From Pseudomonas sp. RIT-PI-q (GTDB taxonomy: Bacteria > Pseudomonadota > Gammaproteobacteria > Pseudomonadales > Pseudomonadaceae), in assembly GCF_001297125.1 (NCBI RefSeq), contig NZ_LHPC01000016.1:1-47169 (forward strand): a stretch of DNA of 47,169 nucleotides, read 5' to 3'. The number at the start of each line of letters is the position of its first letter. The first letter of the stretch is position 1. Shown piece by piece: positions 28,404-38,000 of the stretch. The position numbers and the translations under genes are program-made. The notes beneath the pieces are model-generated. The model made no database searches and had not been told where the DNA came from. It saw only the letters and a list, made by a program, of their open reading frames with translations.

Positions 28404-29309
28404 TTAGCGGCTTCCCTCCTCACGCAACAGCGCCTGCAAGGTGTCGAGCCGTGCACCGTCAAAAGCCATCACGGTGCCCTGCTCGAACACCCGGCGCGCC
28501 AGCCCGGTCAGCACCGCACCGGGCGGCAGTTCGATCTGTAGCCGTACGCCGCGCTCGTAGGCGCTTTGTACCGTGCCGCGCCAATCCACCACGCGGCACA
28601 TGTTGAACGCCAAGTCGTCGCGCAAGGCTTCGATGCGGGTGACAGGCCGGGCGCGGCTGCCGCTCAAGTAACCCAGCGTCGGCGTTTTCAATTGCACCTT
28701 GGCGAAGGCTTCGGCCAGGGTTTTGGCGGGTGCGTCCAACAGCGGGCAGTGCGAAGGCACGCTGACCGCCAGACGCTTGGCCAGACCGGCACCGCGAGCT
28801 TTCGCCAACTCGGCCACCGCTTTCATCGCCCCGTCGCTGCCGGCAATCACCACCTGGTTATCAGCGTTGATGTTGGCCAGGTACACCGGCGTGTCGACGC
28901 TGTGAACCTGCGCCAGCAACCCTTCCACCGTCGCCAGCTCCAGACCGATGATCGCGGTCATGCCGTAGCCCTGTGGATAAGCCTGCTGCATCAGTTCACC
29001 GCGCAGGCTGACCAGATGCAGCGCATCGCTGAAATCCAGGGCACCGGCGACGACTGCTGCCGTGTAGGCGCCGATGGACAGGCCGGCGACGTAATCCGCT
29101 GTCAGAGACAGCTGGCGTGCAGCAGCAACGCCGGCGATCAACAGGCACAACTGAACCGCCCTCGTCGACTTCAACGCTTCAGCAGAATCCAGCAGCAAGG
29201 CGTCTTCGCCGAGGACTTCACTGGCCTCGCTCACCGTTTCCCGAGGCAAACGATGGAGCATGCCTGGCTGTTGCGCGCCTTGACCGGGGAACACCAGCAA
29301 GCTGCTCAC
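28404..29309 (-). CDS. mdcH: Malonyl-CoA:ACP transacylase of malonate decarboxylase
   Basis: A 301-residue FabD-like acyltransferase. It starts SSLLVFPGQGAQQPGMLHRLP and has the nucleophile elbow GLSIG, with Ser78 in YVAGLSIGAYTAAVVAGAL. SVPSHCPLLDAPA carries the catalytic histidine region. It charges the acyl carrier protein MdcC with malonyl from malonyl-CoA to start the catalytic cycle. The GTG at 29309 is taken as the start because it overlaps the mdcG stop as GTGA, typical of coupled genes, and because the family begins at SSLL; an upstream ATG at 29333 adds eight unrelated residues. Confidence 0.93.
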   Translation of the reverse strand: MSSLLVFPGQGAQQPGMLHRLPRETVSEASEVLGEDALLLDSAEALKSTRAVQLCLLIAGVAAARQLSLTADYVAGLSIGAYTAAVVAGALDFSDALHLVSLRGELMQQAYPQGYGMTAIIGLELATVEGLLAQVHSVDTPVYLANINADNQVVIAGSDGAMKAVAELAKARGAGLAKRLAVSVPSHCPLLDAPAKTLAEAFAKVQLKTPTLGYLSGSRARPVTRIEALRDDLAFNMCRVVDWRGTVQSAYERGVRLQIELPPGAVLTGLARRVFEQGTVMAFDGARLDTLQALLREEGSR

Positions 29310-29923
29310 GCTGCTTGCTCCTGCGGGTTCCACGGATCAATCACCAAGCAGGCTTCAGTGGCATTTTTCAGCAAAACCCGACGTGCAGAGCTGGCCCATT
29401 CGCGCAAGGCGACAGCACCGAATGGCGTCTGCAATTGCAGGTCCACCTGGCAGACAGTAGCGTCGAGAAATTTCACCATCTCGAGCGCTTGAGTACGCGC
29501 CAGCGGTTGCGGTGTACGCAGGATCAAGTCGAGATCACTGCGTTCATGCAAGGCTGCAAATCCGCTGGCCAACTCGAACCCGGCACTGCCGCTGACACCC
29601 CACACCCAACCGCTAGCGTCGAGCATTGGCCGCAGGTGATTCAGGGCACGCAGTGCTGGCAAATCCCGACCGATATCGACATGACAAAGCTCTTCCGGCT
29701 GCACCCGACGCGATATCGCAGCAGTCGCCATCGACGTCGCATAACGCTGCTCACGCAAACGCCCACGCACGCCGACCGCGATTTGATCCGGCGCGCTCAA
29801 CGCACGCCGAACCACCACCGGTTGACCCGCGCTGATCGACTCGATCACCCACGAAGGTGCGTCCGCAGGGAGCTGCTCCGGGGTCACCCCCCAGAGCAGG
29901 TCGTGGGCCAGATACGTGTTCAC
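29306..29923 (-). CDS. mdcG: Phosphoribosyl-dephospho-CoA transferase (holo-ACP synthase) MdcG
   Basis: A 205-residue enzyme that attaches the 2'-(5''-triphosphoribosyl)-3'-dephospho-CoA group to the carrier protein MdcC. It starts with the family-like AHDLLWGVTPEQLP. The middle has SGSAGFELASGFAALHERSDLDLILRTPQPL, a nucleotidyltransferase-like G-S-x-x-x-E plus D-L-D acidic pattern that would bind metal. The GTG at 29923 gives the four-base overlap GTGA with the mdcE stop; a GTG one codon earlier is equally possible. It depends on MdcB for its substrate. Confidence 0.92.
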   Translation of the reverse strand: MNTYLAHDLLWGVTPEQLPADAPSWVIESISAGQPVVVRRALSAPDQIAVGVRGRLREQRYATSMATAAISRRVQPEELCHVDIGRDLPALRALNHLRPMLDASGWVWGVSGSAGFELASGFAALHERSDLDLILRTPQPLARTQALEMVKFLDATVCQVDLQLQTPFGAVALREWASSARRVLLKNATEACLVIDPWNPQEQAA

Positions 29924-30723
29924 CACTGTTCTCTCAGCAGTTGGCGAACCTTGCTCGATGCGGCGCGGTTTGCAGCGCCCAAACGACTGCTCAGATCACG
30001 TCCTTTAGCGGCAACATCAGCCACCGCCAGACTCAGGCATTCAGTCACGCGTGCCAGATCCGCCGCCGTTGGCTGCTCGATCTGCTCCACCGACAAGGTT
30101 TCCCACAGTAAACCGAGGCTGGAGTAGCTGTCGATGTCATACGCCATCGGCGGCACGCTGGCGGCCAGGGTTTCGAGTTCTTCGACGCTGCGCAAGGTCA
30201 CCCGCGCCGCCGACGCCTTGCCCATCGCATGCACCATCACGCCGGGATCACGCAGCGCGATCAGCCGATTGGCCTGGTAACCATGAGCGAGAAACGCCCC
30301 GGACATCGCCTTGCCCACCAGCAGACCAATCACGGCGTGACCGGCCAGCCGGGCGCGGGCATAACTGTCTGCCGCACCGGCCAGTGCCTGATGAATCCCG
30401 AGCGCTTCTTCGCGCCGACCGTAAGCCTGACTCGGCACATCGACAATGGCGATCAAGGCACGTTTTTGCGGTTTATCCAGGTCGGCGGCAATGACTTCAT
30501 CCACCGCCTTGGCCAGGCCCCAACCTTCCAGCAGACCGACTTCGCCATTACGAGCGCGGACGAAACGGTTGTCGGGATCGGCCACCACCGCGATGAAGCG
30601 AACCGGTTGGTCGCCCAACACGCCATCGGCCACCTTCAGTGAAGCGGGCAAACCTTCGACGGCGTTGGCGCCGGCACTCAAGGCGTTGAACCAGCTCAAG
30701 CCTCTCAGGGAATACGAACTCAT
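29920..30723 (-). CDS. mdcE: Malonate decarboxylase gamma subunit
   Basis: A 267-residue carboxyltransferase-like subunit. Segments include RGLSWFNALSAGANAVEGLPASLKVADGVLGDQPVRFIAVVADPDNRFVRARNGEVGLLEGWGLAKAV, IVDVPSQAYGRREEALGIHQALAG and LAGHAVIGLLVGKAMSGAFLAHGYQANRLIALRDPGVMVHAM. The crotonase-like fold and G-K-A-x-S-G-A-F are typical. With MdcD it forms the enzyme that decarboxylates malonyl-ACP to acetyl-ACP. Its ATG overlaps the mdcD stop as ATGA, so the two are translationally coupled and made in equal amounts. Confidence 0.95.
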   Translation of the reverse strand: MSSYSLRGLSWFNALSAGANAVEGLPASLKVADGVLGDQPVRFIAVVADPDNRFVRARNGEVGLLEGWGLAKAVDEVIAADLDKPQKRALIAIVDVPSQAYGRREEALGIHQALAGAADSYARARLAGHAVIGLLVGKAMSGAFLAHGYQANRLIALRDPGVMVHAMGKASAARVTLRSVEELETLAASVPPMAYDIDSYSSLGLLWETLSVEQIEQPTAADLARVTECLSLAVADVAAKGRDLSSRLGAANRAASSKVRQLLREQW

Positions 30724-31562
30724 GAGCGCTCTCCTTGATACAGATCGCGAACCGTCGCCGGCTCGATTTGTGGCTCGGCGTCCAGACGGGCCAGCCGTTG
30801 CAGGAACAGTTCGGCCTGTTGGCTGCGTGGCTGCTCAGGCAAACCCTGTTGCAGCAATTCGCTGATTTGCTGCTGAACCTGCGCCACGTCATCCGCGACA
30901 AAGCGATCCACCAAACCACTGGCGAAACGCTGCTCGCCACCGGTCAGGCTCCAGATGAAAGGACGATCACGGGAGTCGTATTCCTCAAGCCCGGCTTCCT
31001 GCTCGATCACTTGCGGACCGTTGAGGCCAAGGCGCGCTTCCTGGGTCACTAGCAAATAACTGCACAACCCGGCCGCAATCGACATGCCGCCAAAACAACC
31101 GACGCTGCCCGCAACTACGCCAACGACAGGTTGGTACTGGCGCAGGTCGACAATTGCCGCGTGGATATCGGCAATCGCCGCCAGCCCAAGGTTGGCTTCC
31201 TGCAACCGTACGCCACCGGTTTCCAGCAGCAGCACGGCGCGCGTCGGAGTGCCGTTGCGGTTGTCTTCGGCGGCCAGTTCCAGCGCACCGGCAATCTTCG
31301 CTCCGCCGACTTCACCGAGGCTGCCACCCTGGAAAGCGCCTTCGATGGCCGCGATCACCACCGGCAATCCACCGATGCTGCCCTTGGCGATCACCACGCC
31401 GTCATCGGCTTGCGGCACCACGCCCTGGCGCGACAGCCAGGGCGACATGACGCGTTGAAACGGGTCGAGCAATTCGCGGTAGGTGCCGGCGTCGAGCAGC
31501 GCTTTCGCCCGTTGTCGGGCACCGAGTTCGACGAAGCTGTGTTTGTTGAGGAGATCAGTCAT
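30720..31562 (-). CDS. mdcD: Malonate decarboxylase beta subunit
   Basis: A 280-residue carboxyltransferase-like subunit with SFVELGARQRAKALLDAGTYRELLDPFQRVMSPWLSRQGVVPQADDGVVIAKG and then VVIAAIEGAFQGGSLGEVGGAKIAGALELAAED. Next are AVLLLETGGVRLQEANLGLAAIADIHAA and VVGVVAGSVGCFGGMSIAAGLC, the oxyanion-type glycine pattern. It pairs with MdcE in decarboxylation of the carrier-bound malonyl group. The ATG at 31562 lies inside the mdcC end (ATGACTGA, 8-base overlap) with GAGGAG before it. A longer upstream frame is the mdcC region read in another phase. Confidence 0.95.
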   Translation of the reverse strand: MTDLLNKHSFVELGARQRAKALLDAGTYRELLDPFQRVMSPWLSRQGVVPQADDGVVIAKGSIGGLPVVIAAIEGAFQGGSLGEVGGAKIAGALELAAEDNRNGTPTRAVLLLETGGVRLQEANLGLAAIADIHAAIVDLRQYQPVVGVVAGSVGCFGGMSIAAGLCSYLLVTQEARLGLNGPQVIEQEAGLEEYDSRDRPFIWSLTGGEQRFASGLVDRFVADDVAQVQQQISELLQQGLPEQPRSQQAELFLQRLARLDAEPQIEPATVRDLYQGERS

Positions 31563-31854
31563 GGCCGATCTCCTCGAAGCCTTGTTCCAGACGCAAGCGC
31601 ACCACGCCCGGCGTCGCGCCGAAATCGTGGATATCGATGGCCATTGCCGGTGGTGTCTGGCCATCGAACATCCGCGCGAACAGATGCTGCCAGCGTTGTT
31701 CGGCGCCGTTGACCGAGGTCTGCACCTTGATCGTCAGCTTGCCGGCCTGACCTGGCTCGATCAGCACTTCCAGATCGCCCGAGCCGACACAGCCCACCAG
31801 CGTCTTGCCGCGTGGCGGCTGCCCGGCGGGGAATTCAAAGGATAAAGTTTCCAT
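31555..31854 (-). CDS. mdcC: Malonate decarboxylase acyl carrier protein (delta subunit)
   Basis: A 99-residue protein, the known length of this carrier. [34 protein letters not shown] places a serine at residue 25 in VGSGDLEVL, the position that carries the phosphoribosyl-dephospho-CoA arm in Klebsiella MdcC. It shuttles acetyl and malonyl groups between MdcA, MdcD/E and MdcH. The ATG overlaps the mdcB stop by one base (TGATG). A GTG one codon earlier is possible but less likely. Confidence 0.93.
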   Translation of the reverse strand: METLSFEFPAGQPPRGKTLVGCVGSGDLEVLIEPGQAGKLTIKVQTSVNGAEQRWQHLFARMFDGQTPPAMAIDIHDFGATPGVVRLRLEQGFEEIGHD

Positions 31855-32729
31855 CACAAAACTCCCTGGTTGAGGCCGTCGCCAGACTCGATACGGTCGA
31901 TGAACAGGCTGGCTGCGAGCAGGTCGGCAGCGCCACCGGGCGAGGCATTCAAATCAATCAGTTGTTCGTCCAATTCATGCAGACGGCGGCGGCCGGCGAG
32001 GCTGGCGCTGCCGCCCGCGTCGAGCACGGCTTGGGCGCCGAGTTGCATGGTCTGCAGGCCTTGCTCGCCGGCGCGGTACAACACGCAGGTGTCGGCCAGT
32101 TGAGTCATGATCGCCAGCAGCGCATCGAGCCGGGCGTTCTGCTCACCATGGCCCGCGGCGCGGCTGTGCTTGAGTTGCGGCAGGGCGCGTGGAATCACCG
32201 CCGGGAAGCCGAGTTGCGCTTCTTCACGGGCACCGCGTGCGCCGTAACGTTGCGCGACTTGGGCGCCGTGGCTGAGCGAACGTGGGGCGTAGCGGTCGTC
32301 GAGTAACGCCAGGCGTGCGGCGCGCAACGAGATGGCGCCAGCGCTGCTGGATTGAGGTTCCAGCGCAGCGGCGGCGACCAAAAGACCCAACGCCCAAATC
32401 GCCCCGCGATGAGTGTTCACACCGTTGGTGGTGGCGAGCATCGCTTGTTCGCCTTCACGCCCGATCAGGCCAATGGCTTCACGCAGCGGCAAACCGACTT
32501 CGCCGAACTCGACGGCGGCCTCCGCCATTTCCTTGAACGCCGGCCATAACGCCAACGCGGACGCGTGCATCAGCCCGAGGTGCAAATCGGTGTGGGCGCC
32601 ATTGCCGCGACGGTCGACCAGCGCCGGTTTCGGCGACAGGTCCGCTTCGTCGATCAGCGCGTCCACTGCCAGGTCCGCCAGCCGTTCGGCCAGCGAGAGA
32701 GGTTTGGGTTGCAGGTTGAATGCGTGCAT
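31854..32729 (-). CDS. mdcB: Triphosphoribosyl-dephospho-CoA synthase
   Basis: A 291-residue CitG-family enzyme. It condenses ATP and dephospho-CoA to make the prosthetic-group precursor that MdcG loads onto MdcC. Recognisable parts are [82 protein letters not shown] and [14 protein letters not shown] near the end; the P-G-x-x-A-D-L-L-A motif is characteristic. Its ATG overlaps the mdcA stop by one base (TAATG) and its stop overlaps the mdcC start, so translation runs on through the operon. Confidence 0.94.
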   Translation of the reverse strand: MHAFNLQPKPLSLAERLADLAVDALIDEADLSPKPALVDRRGNGAHTDLHLGLMHASALALWPAFKEMAEAAVEFGEVGLPLREAIGLIGREGEQAMLATTNGVNTHRGAIWALGLLVAAAALEPQSSSAGAISLRAARLALLDDRYAPRSLSHGAQVAQRYGARGAREEAQLGFPAVIPRALPQLKHSRAAGHGEQNARLDALLAIMTQLADTCVLYRAGEQGLQTMQLGAQAVLDAGGSASLAGRRRLHELDEQLIDLNASPGGAADLLAASLFIDRIESGDGLNQGVL

Positions 32730-34399
32730 TACCAGCTCCTGAACTTGGCGGGCGGGTTGTAGAGGCCACCGGACCACTCGACCAGGTCCGCCACGCTTTT
32801 CGCCGCGAGCAGTTCACGGGTGGCGTCGGTACGACGGATGCCGAGGTCTTCGGGCAAGGCGATCAAACCTTCGCGGCGCATGCGCGCGGTGTCTTTCGGG
32901 TTGTGGCGCAGGCCGATAACGGTGACGCCTGCGACCGCAGCGATCATCGCCTGGCGTTCTTCCAGCGAACGCGCCTTGTACAGATAGGCGATGCCTTCTT
33001 CGGTCAGCAGGTGCGTGACGTCATCGCCGTAGACCATGATCGGCGCCAGCGGCATACCGCTTTTGCGCGCAACTTCCACGGCGTCGAGGGTTTCGACGAA
33101 GGTCGGTTTGCCGCCTTCCTGGAAGGTCTCGACCATTTGCACCACGAGTTTTTTGCCGCGTTCGAGCATCGGTTCTGGCGCGTCGGTGTGGCGCATGTCG
33201 AGCCAGGCTGGCGTGCCGTGGCGGCGACCGCGCGGGTCGTGGCCCATGTTTGGCGCACCACCGAAACCGGCCAGGCGGCCGCGCGTGACGGTGGAGGAAT
33301 GGCCGTCGCCATCGACTTGCAGGGTGGCACCGATGAACAGGTCCACCGCGTATTGCCCGGCCAATTGACAGAACATCCGGTTGGAACGCAAAGACCCGTC
33401 GCGCCCGGTGAAGAACACGTCGGGCCGGGCGGCGATGTAGTTTTCCATCCCCAGTTCGGTGCCGAAGCAATGCACGCTTTCGACCCAACCGCTTTCAATC
33501 GCCGGGATCAACGTTGGGTGTGGATTGAGTGTCCAGTTGCGGCAGATCTTGCCTTTGAGGCCGAGGGATTCGCCGTAGGTGGGCAGGATCAATTCGATGG
33601 CGGCGGTGTTGAAACCGATGCCGTGGTTCAGGGACTGCACGTTGTGTTTTTCGTAGATGCCGCGAATCGCCATCATCGCCATCAGCACGTGTACGGGCTT
33701 GATGTGCCGAGGGTCGCGGGTGAACAGCGGCTCGATGTAGAACGGCTTGTCGGCCACCACCACGAAATCCACCCAGGAGGCAGGGATGTCGACGCGAGGC
33801 AGATCGCTGACGTCGTCCACCAACTGGTTGACCTGGACAATGACGATGCCATCGCTGAAGGCCGCCGGTTCAATCAGCGCCGGGGTGTCTTCGGTGCTCG
33901 GGCCGGTGTAGATGTTGCCGGCGCGGTCGGCCATGAAACCGGCCGAGAGCACGACGTTGGGAATCAGGTCGACCACCAGTCGCGCGTAGAGCTCGATGTA
34001 GGTGTGGATCGCGCCGATTTCCAGCAGGCCGTCTTCGAGCAATTGGCTGATGCGCAAGCTTTGGGTGCCGGCGAAGGAGAAGTCGAGCTTGCGGGCGATG
34101 CCGCGTTCGAACAGGTCCAGGTGCTCGGAGCGTCCGACGCTGGGCATGATCATGTGCAGGTCGTGCAGCTTGGCGGGATCGACCTTGGCCAGGGAGCGCG
34201 ACAGGAAATCCGCCTGCTTCTGGTTATTGCCCTCCAGCACCACTCGGTCGCCGGGCAGGATCAATGCCTCCAGCGCTGCCACGATCTTGTCGGTGGGCAG
34301 AACTGCGCCGTCGGCAAAGCCTTTGACCAACTCGAGACGCCGCTGCTTTTCGCTGCGCCGCCGCGTCCATCGCGAGTCGGGGGATATTGTTGTTGTCAT
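32729..34399 (-). CDS. mdcA: Malonate decarboxylase alpha subunit (acetyl-ACP:malonate ACP transferase)
   Basis: A 556-residue CoA-transferase-like protein, first gene of the mdc operon. It swaps malonate for the acetyl group on MdcC, giving malonyl-ACP and acetate. Landmarks are [52 protein letters not shown] near the start, [45 protein letters not shown] in the middle, [27 protein letters not shown], and [27 protein letters not shown] later. The ATG at 34399 with GGAG before it is chosen over an earlier in-frame start. Order mdcABCDEGHLM with overlaps throughout shows a single transcript from the promoter at 34431-34460. Confidence 0.95.
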   Translation of the reverse strand: MTTTISPDSRWTRRRSEKQRRLELVKGFADGAVLPTDKIVAALEALILPGDRVVLEGNNQKQADFLSRSLAKVDPAKLHDLHMIMPSVGRSEHLDLFERGIARKLDFSFAGTQSLRISQLLEDGLLEIGAIHTYIELYARLVVDLIPNVVLSAGFMADRAGNIYTGPSTEDTPALIEPAAFSDGIVIVQVNQLVDDVSDLPRVDIPASWVDFVVVADKPFYIEPLFTRDPRHIKPVHVLMAMMAIRGIYEKHNVQSLNHGIGFNTAAIELILPTYGESLGLKGKICRNWTLNPHPTLIPAIESGWVESVHCFGTELGMENYIAARPDVFFTGRDGSLRSNRMFCQLAGQYAVDLFIGATLQVDGDGHSSTVTRGRLAGFGGAPNMGHDPRGRRHGTPAWLDMRHTDAPEPMLERGKKLVVQMVETFQEGGKPTFVETLDAVEVARKSGMPLAPIMVYGDDVTHLLTEEGIAYLYKARSLEERQAMIAAVAGVTVIGLRHNPKDTARMRREGLIALPEDLGIRRTDATRELLAAKSVADLVEWSGGLYNPPAKFRSW

Positions 34400-34430
34400 G
34401 ACCACTCCACGGGTTCGCTGTCGTGGGGTC

Positions 34431-34460
34431 ACATTAGGAGTGTTGGGTGGGAAGCATCAA
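34431..34460 (-). promoter_or_regulatory. Candidate promoter of the mdc operon
   Basis: On the minus strand TTGATG (34460-34455) and TAATGT (34436-34431) are 18 bases apart, about 32 bases before the mdcA start. MdcR would be expected to act nearby, but no clear operator could be picked out. Confidence 0.45.
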
Positions 34461-34510
34461 TCAAGCGCAGCGTTGGATCGTTACGCTCAGGGTAATGGTT
34501 GGTTGTGCTG

Positions 34511-34610
34511 ACGCCTTCGCGGGCAAGCCTCGCTCCTACAAGGTCGCGGCGTACACATTTTCTGCGAACGGCATAAACCCTGTAGGAGCGAGGCTTGCCC
34601 GCGAAGGCGT
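34511..34610. repeat. REP pair between mdcA and chpC
   Basis: Inverted copies of the GTAGGAGCGAGGCTTGCCCGCGAAGGCG type around a 45-base spacer. It separates the chp operon end from the mdc promoter, and its right arm ends only a few bases past the chpC stop codon. Confidence 0.92.
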
Positions 34611-34613
34611 CCG

Positions 34614-35069
34614 TCAGATTAGCCCGGCACTCACCAACAACCCCTCCAACCCCAACAAATCCGGCACTTTCGCCACTTGATCCCCGACCTGCACCGCCGC
34701 CTGTTCCAACGCACACAACGGCACATCGACGTAGCTCAACTGACTGTCCAACTTGTACGAGCGCGGAATCCCCTGCACCAGCAACGCGATGAATTTCAGT
34801 TCAGGTCGCCCGCCCAAGGCATTGAGAATGACGATCCGCGCCCGCTCGCCGATGACGATTTTCTGGCCGCACGCCGACTCGAAACTGAGCAGCGGAATCT
34901 GCCGGTCGCGCCACGTCACCCGGCCCAGATACCACGGCGGTGTATCCAGGTCGAAGGCGCCGGGCTGGTAGTCGATCAGCTCGGCAACGGCGACGTTGGG
35001 CAGGATCAGGTTGCGATCAGCCAAGGGCAGCAGCAGGCCGGTGAGGTTGCTGGTGCGGTGCTCAAGCAT
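34614..35069 (-). CDS. chpC: CheW-like chemosensory protein ChpC
   Basis: A 151-residue protein with a CheW fold: LTGLLLPLADRNLILPNVAVAELIDYQPGAFDLDTPPWYLGRVTWRDRQIPLLSFESACG, then IVILNALGGRPELKFIALLVQGIPRSYKL. CheW proteins couple receptors to the histidine kinase. ChpC in P. aeruginosa belongs to the Pil-Chp system and is thought to link extra inputs to ChpA. The start codon overlaps the end of chpA by eight bases, showing coupling. ChpB, which lies between chpA and chpC in P. aeruginosa, is missing here. Confidence 0.88.
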   Translation of the reverse strand: MLEHRTSNLTGLLLPLADRNLILPNVAVAELIDYQPGAFDLDTPPWYLGRVTWRDRQIPLLSFESACGQKIVIGERARIVILNALGGRPELKFIALLVQGIPRSYKLDSQLSYVDVPLCALEQAAVQVGDQVAKVPDLLGLEGLLVSAGLI

Positions 35070-38000
35070 GGGTTTTGCTCCACAAGGCGATGCTTTCGAG
35101 CAGCACCGATTCCTGGTACGGCTTGCCGAGGTAGTCGTTGACGCCGATGGCCATGGCGCGGTCGCGGTGTTTCTGCCCGGTGCGGGAGGTGATCATGATG
35201 ATCGGCAGGTGCTGCAAACGCTCATCGGCGCGCACCTGGGTCGCAACTTCGAAGCCGTCCATGCGCGGCATTTCGATGTCCAACAGCATCAGGTCCGGCG
35301 TGTGCTCTTCGAGCAGCAGCATGGCGTCGACACCGTCCTTGGCGGTCAGCACGTTCATGCCGTGGCGTTCCAGCAGACGGCTGGTGACCTTGCGCACGGT
35401 CACCGAGTCATCCACCACCAACACCAGCAGCGGTTTGTGCGGCTCGACCTCGACATCCTGAGTCAACGTGCGCTGCGGCACATGCGCCTGCATGGCGCGG
35501 ATCGGTGCGAGTAAATCGAGAATCAGCACCACCCGGCCGTCACCGAGAATCGTCGCCCCGGACAGCCCCTGCACCGCCGCAAATTGTGGGCCGAGGCTTT
35601 TGACCACGATCTCCCGGGTCCCGGCCATGGCATCGACCTGCACGGCGATGTGGCGTTCATTGCACTGCACCAGCAACACCGGCAGCGGCAGGCTCTGCCC
35701 CAACAGTTTCGGACGGGTGCTGGTTTTCAGCAGTTCGCCGAGATAGCACAGTTCATAGTGTTGTCCGGCGTATTTGTAGGTCGGTGGATCGAGCCGGTAA
35801 TGGCCTTCGAGTTCGTTGGGCAGCACGCGCACGATGCCGTCGATGGTGTTCAGCGGGATCGCGTATTGATCCTCCCCGCACTGCACCATCAGTGCCCGGT
35901 TGACCGACACGGTGAACGGCAGGCGGATACGGAAATGCACGCCCTGCCCGGGCACGGAGTCGATGCTCATCGTGCCGCCAAGTTGCCGGACTTCCTCGTG
36001 AACCACGTCCATGCCGACGCCACGCCCGGAGATCTGGGTGATTTTCTCGGCGGTGGAAAACCCCGGTTGCAAGATAAATTGCAGCACGTCGCGGTCGCTG
36101 ATATCGCTGTCCGGCGCCAGCAAGCCGCGCTTGATCGCCTTGCGCCGCACCGCGTCAAGCGGCACGCCGGCACCGTCGTCGCGGATGTCGAAAATGATGT
36201 CGCCGCCCTCTCGGGACAGGTCGAGGGTGATCCGCCCTTGAGCCGGCTTACCCGCGGCGATACGCACCTCGGTGGATTCCAGCCCATGATCCACGGCGTT
36301 GCGCAGCATGTGTTCCAGCGGCGCGGCCATGCGTTCGAGAACGTTGCGGTCCATCTCGCCTTCGGCGTTGCCGACAATGAACTCCACATCCTTGCCCAGC
36401 TCACTGGACACCTGACGGACGATGCGCTTCAAGCGCGGCAGCATCCGTTCAAATGGCACCATGCGCGTACGCATCAGGCCTTCCTGCAATTCAGTGTTGA
36501 TACGGCCCTGCTGTTGCAGCAGGTTTTCCGCGTCCTGATTGCGCCGCTCGAGGGTTTCCTTGAGGTCGAGCAGGTCGGAGGCGGATTCAAACAGCGCGCG
36601 CGACAGCTGCTGCAACTGCGAGTGACGGTCCATTTCCAGCGGGTCGAATTCTTCGTAGCCCAGGCGTTCGGCGTCGACTTGCTGACGGCTGAGAATTCGC
36701 CCCTGGGTTTCGGTATCGAGGCGGCGCAGTTGATCGCGCATCCGTTCGATGGTGGTTTCCATTTCGCTCAGGGCCACCCGTGCATCGTTGACCTGTTGTT
36801 CGATCCGGCCTCGGAAGATCGAGGTTTCGCCGGCCAGGTTGACCAGGTCGTCGAGCAGTTCTGCCGAGACCTTGACCATGTCGGCGCCAGCGTCGGCTTG
36901 CGGTGCGAGTGTCTCGGGTTTAGGCGCAGAGGATGCCACGACCGGTATTTCGGGCACCGCCGGGTGGCTGAAATTCTTGATCGCGTCGATCAGTCGATCA
37001 GCCGGTGGCAAGGGCTGACCGGCGCGGGTCGCATCGAGCATCTGTGCCAGTCGATCGTGACTGCTTTGCAACAGCGCGAACAACGCAGCGGTCGGTTGCA
37101 ACACGCCCGCAGACAAGCCTTCGTAAAGGAATTCCAATTCATGGGCGAGGTCGCCGATCGGGCCGATTTCGACCATCCGCGCGCCACCCTTGAGGGTGTG
37201 CAGATCGCGCAACAGGGTTTCCATTTCCTGGCGATTCGACGGCTCGGCCTGCCAGCGCAGCAGCGCCGCGCCGGAGTTTTCGATGATGTCGAAACCTTCC
37301 TCGAGGAAGATCTCCAGCAGCTCCGGGTCATGGCCCGGTGAATCCTCACCCCGTGCAGGTTCGAGCGTTTCAGCCGCGCCGGGATTGCCCTTGCGGAATT
37401 CGCGAATGGCTTCGATCAGCTCACCCGGATCGCCCAATGGCTGCTGGTTGTGCATTTGTTCAAGCAACGCGGCGAGCCGGTCATGGCTCTGTTGCACCAG
37501 TTGCGCCAACGCTTCACTGTGGTTGTAGCGGCGATCGACCAGGCCTTCGTAAAGGCTTTCCAATTCATGGGCCAGGTCGCCGACCGGCTCGACCTCGGCC
37601 ATCCGCGCACCGCCCTTGAGGGTGTGCAAGTCTCGCTGCAACGACAACAACGGCGCGGCGTTGTCCGGGTCGCTCAGCCAGCGCTGCAAGGCTTGGCCCG
37701 CGCTTTCGAGAATATCCACGGCTTCTTCGAGGAAGATCGAAACGATTTCATCGTCCAGTTCGACGGTGCGGTTTTCTGTAGGAGCGAGCTTGCTCGCGAT
37801 GGACTCACAGGCGTCGCGTTTTTCCGATGACAACGCCTCATCGTTGACGTCCATCGCGAGCAGGCTCGCTCCCACAGGGGGTAGGGTGTTTTCCAGTTCG
37901 GCGGTGGCGTCACCCAAATCACGAATACTCAGGGTGCGGCTGCCGTCGCTGCGGATCAGGCCCATGGCCGACGGATCGAGGCTGGTGTCGAGCAAGTCGC

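Noticed and set aside
32720..34495. 591-codon open frame antisense to mdcA
   Set aside because: A shadow of mdcA; its translation is rich in H, Q, V and D without any motif, and it crosses operon boundaries.
35584..37341. 585-codon open frame antisense to chpA
   Set aside because: A shadow of the chpA kinase and ATPase domains; the coding evidence is all on the other strand.
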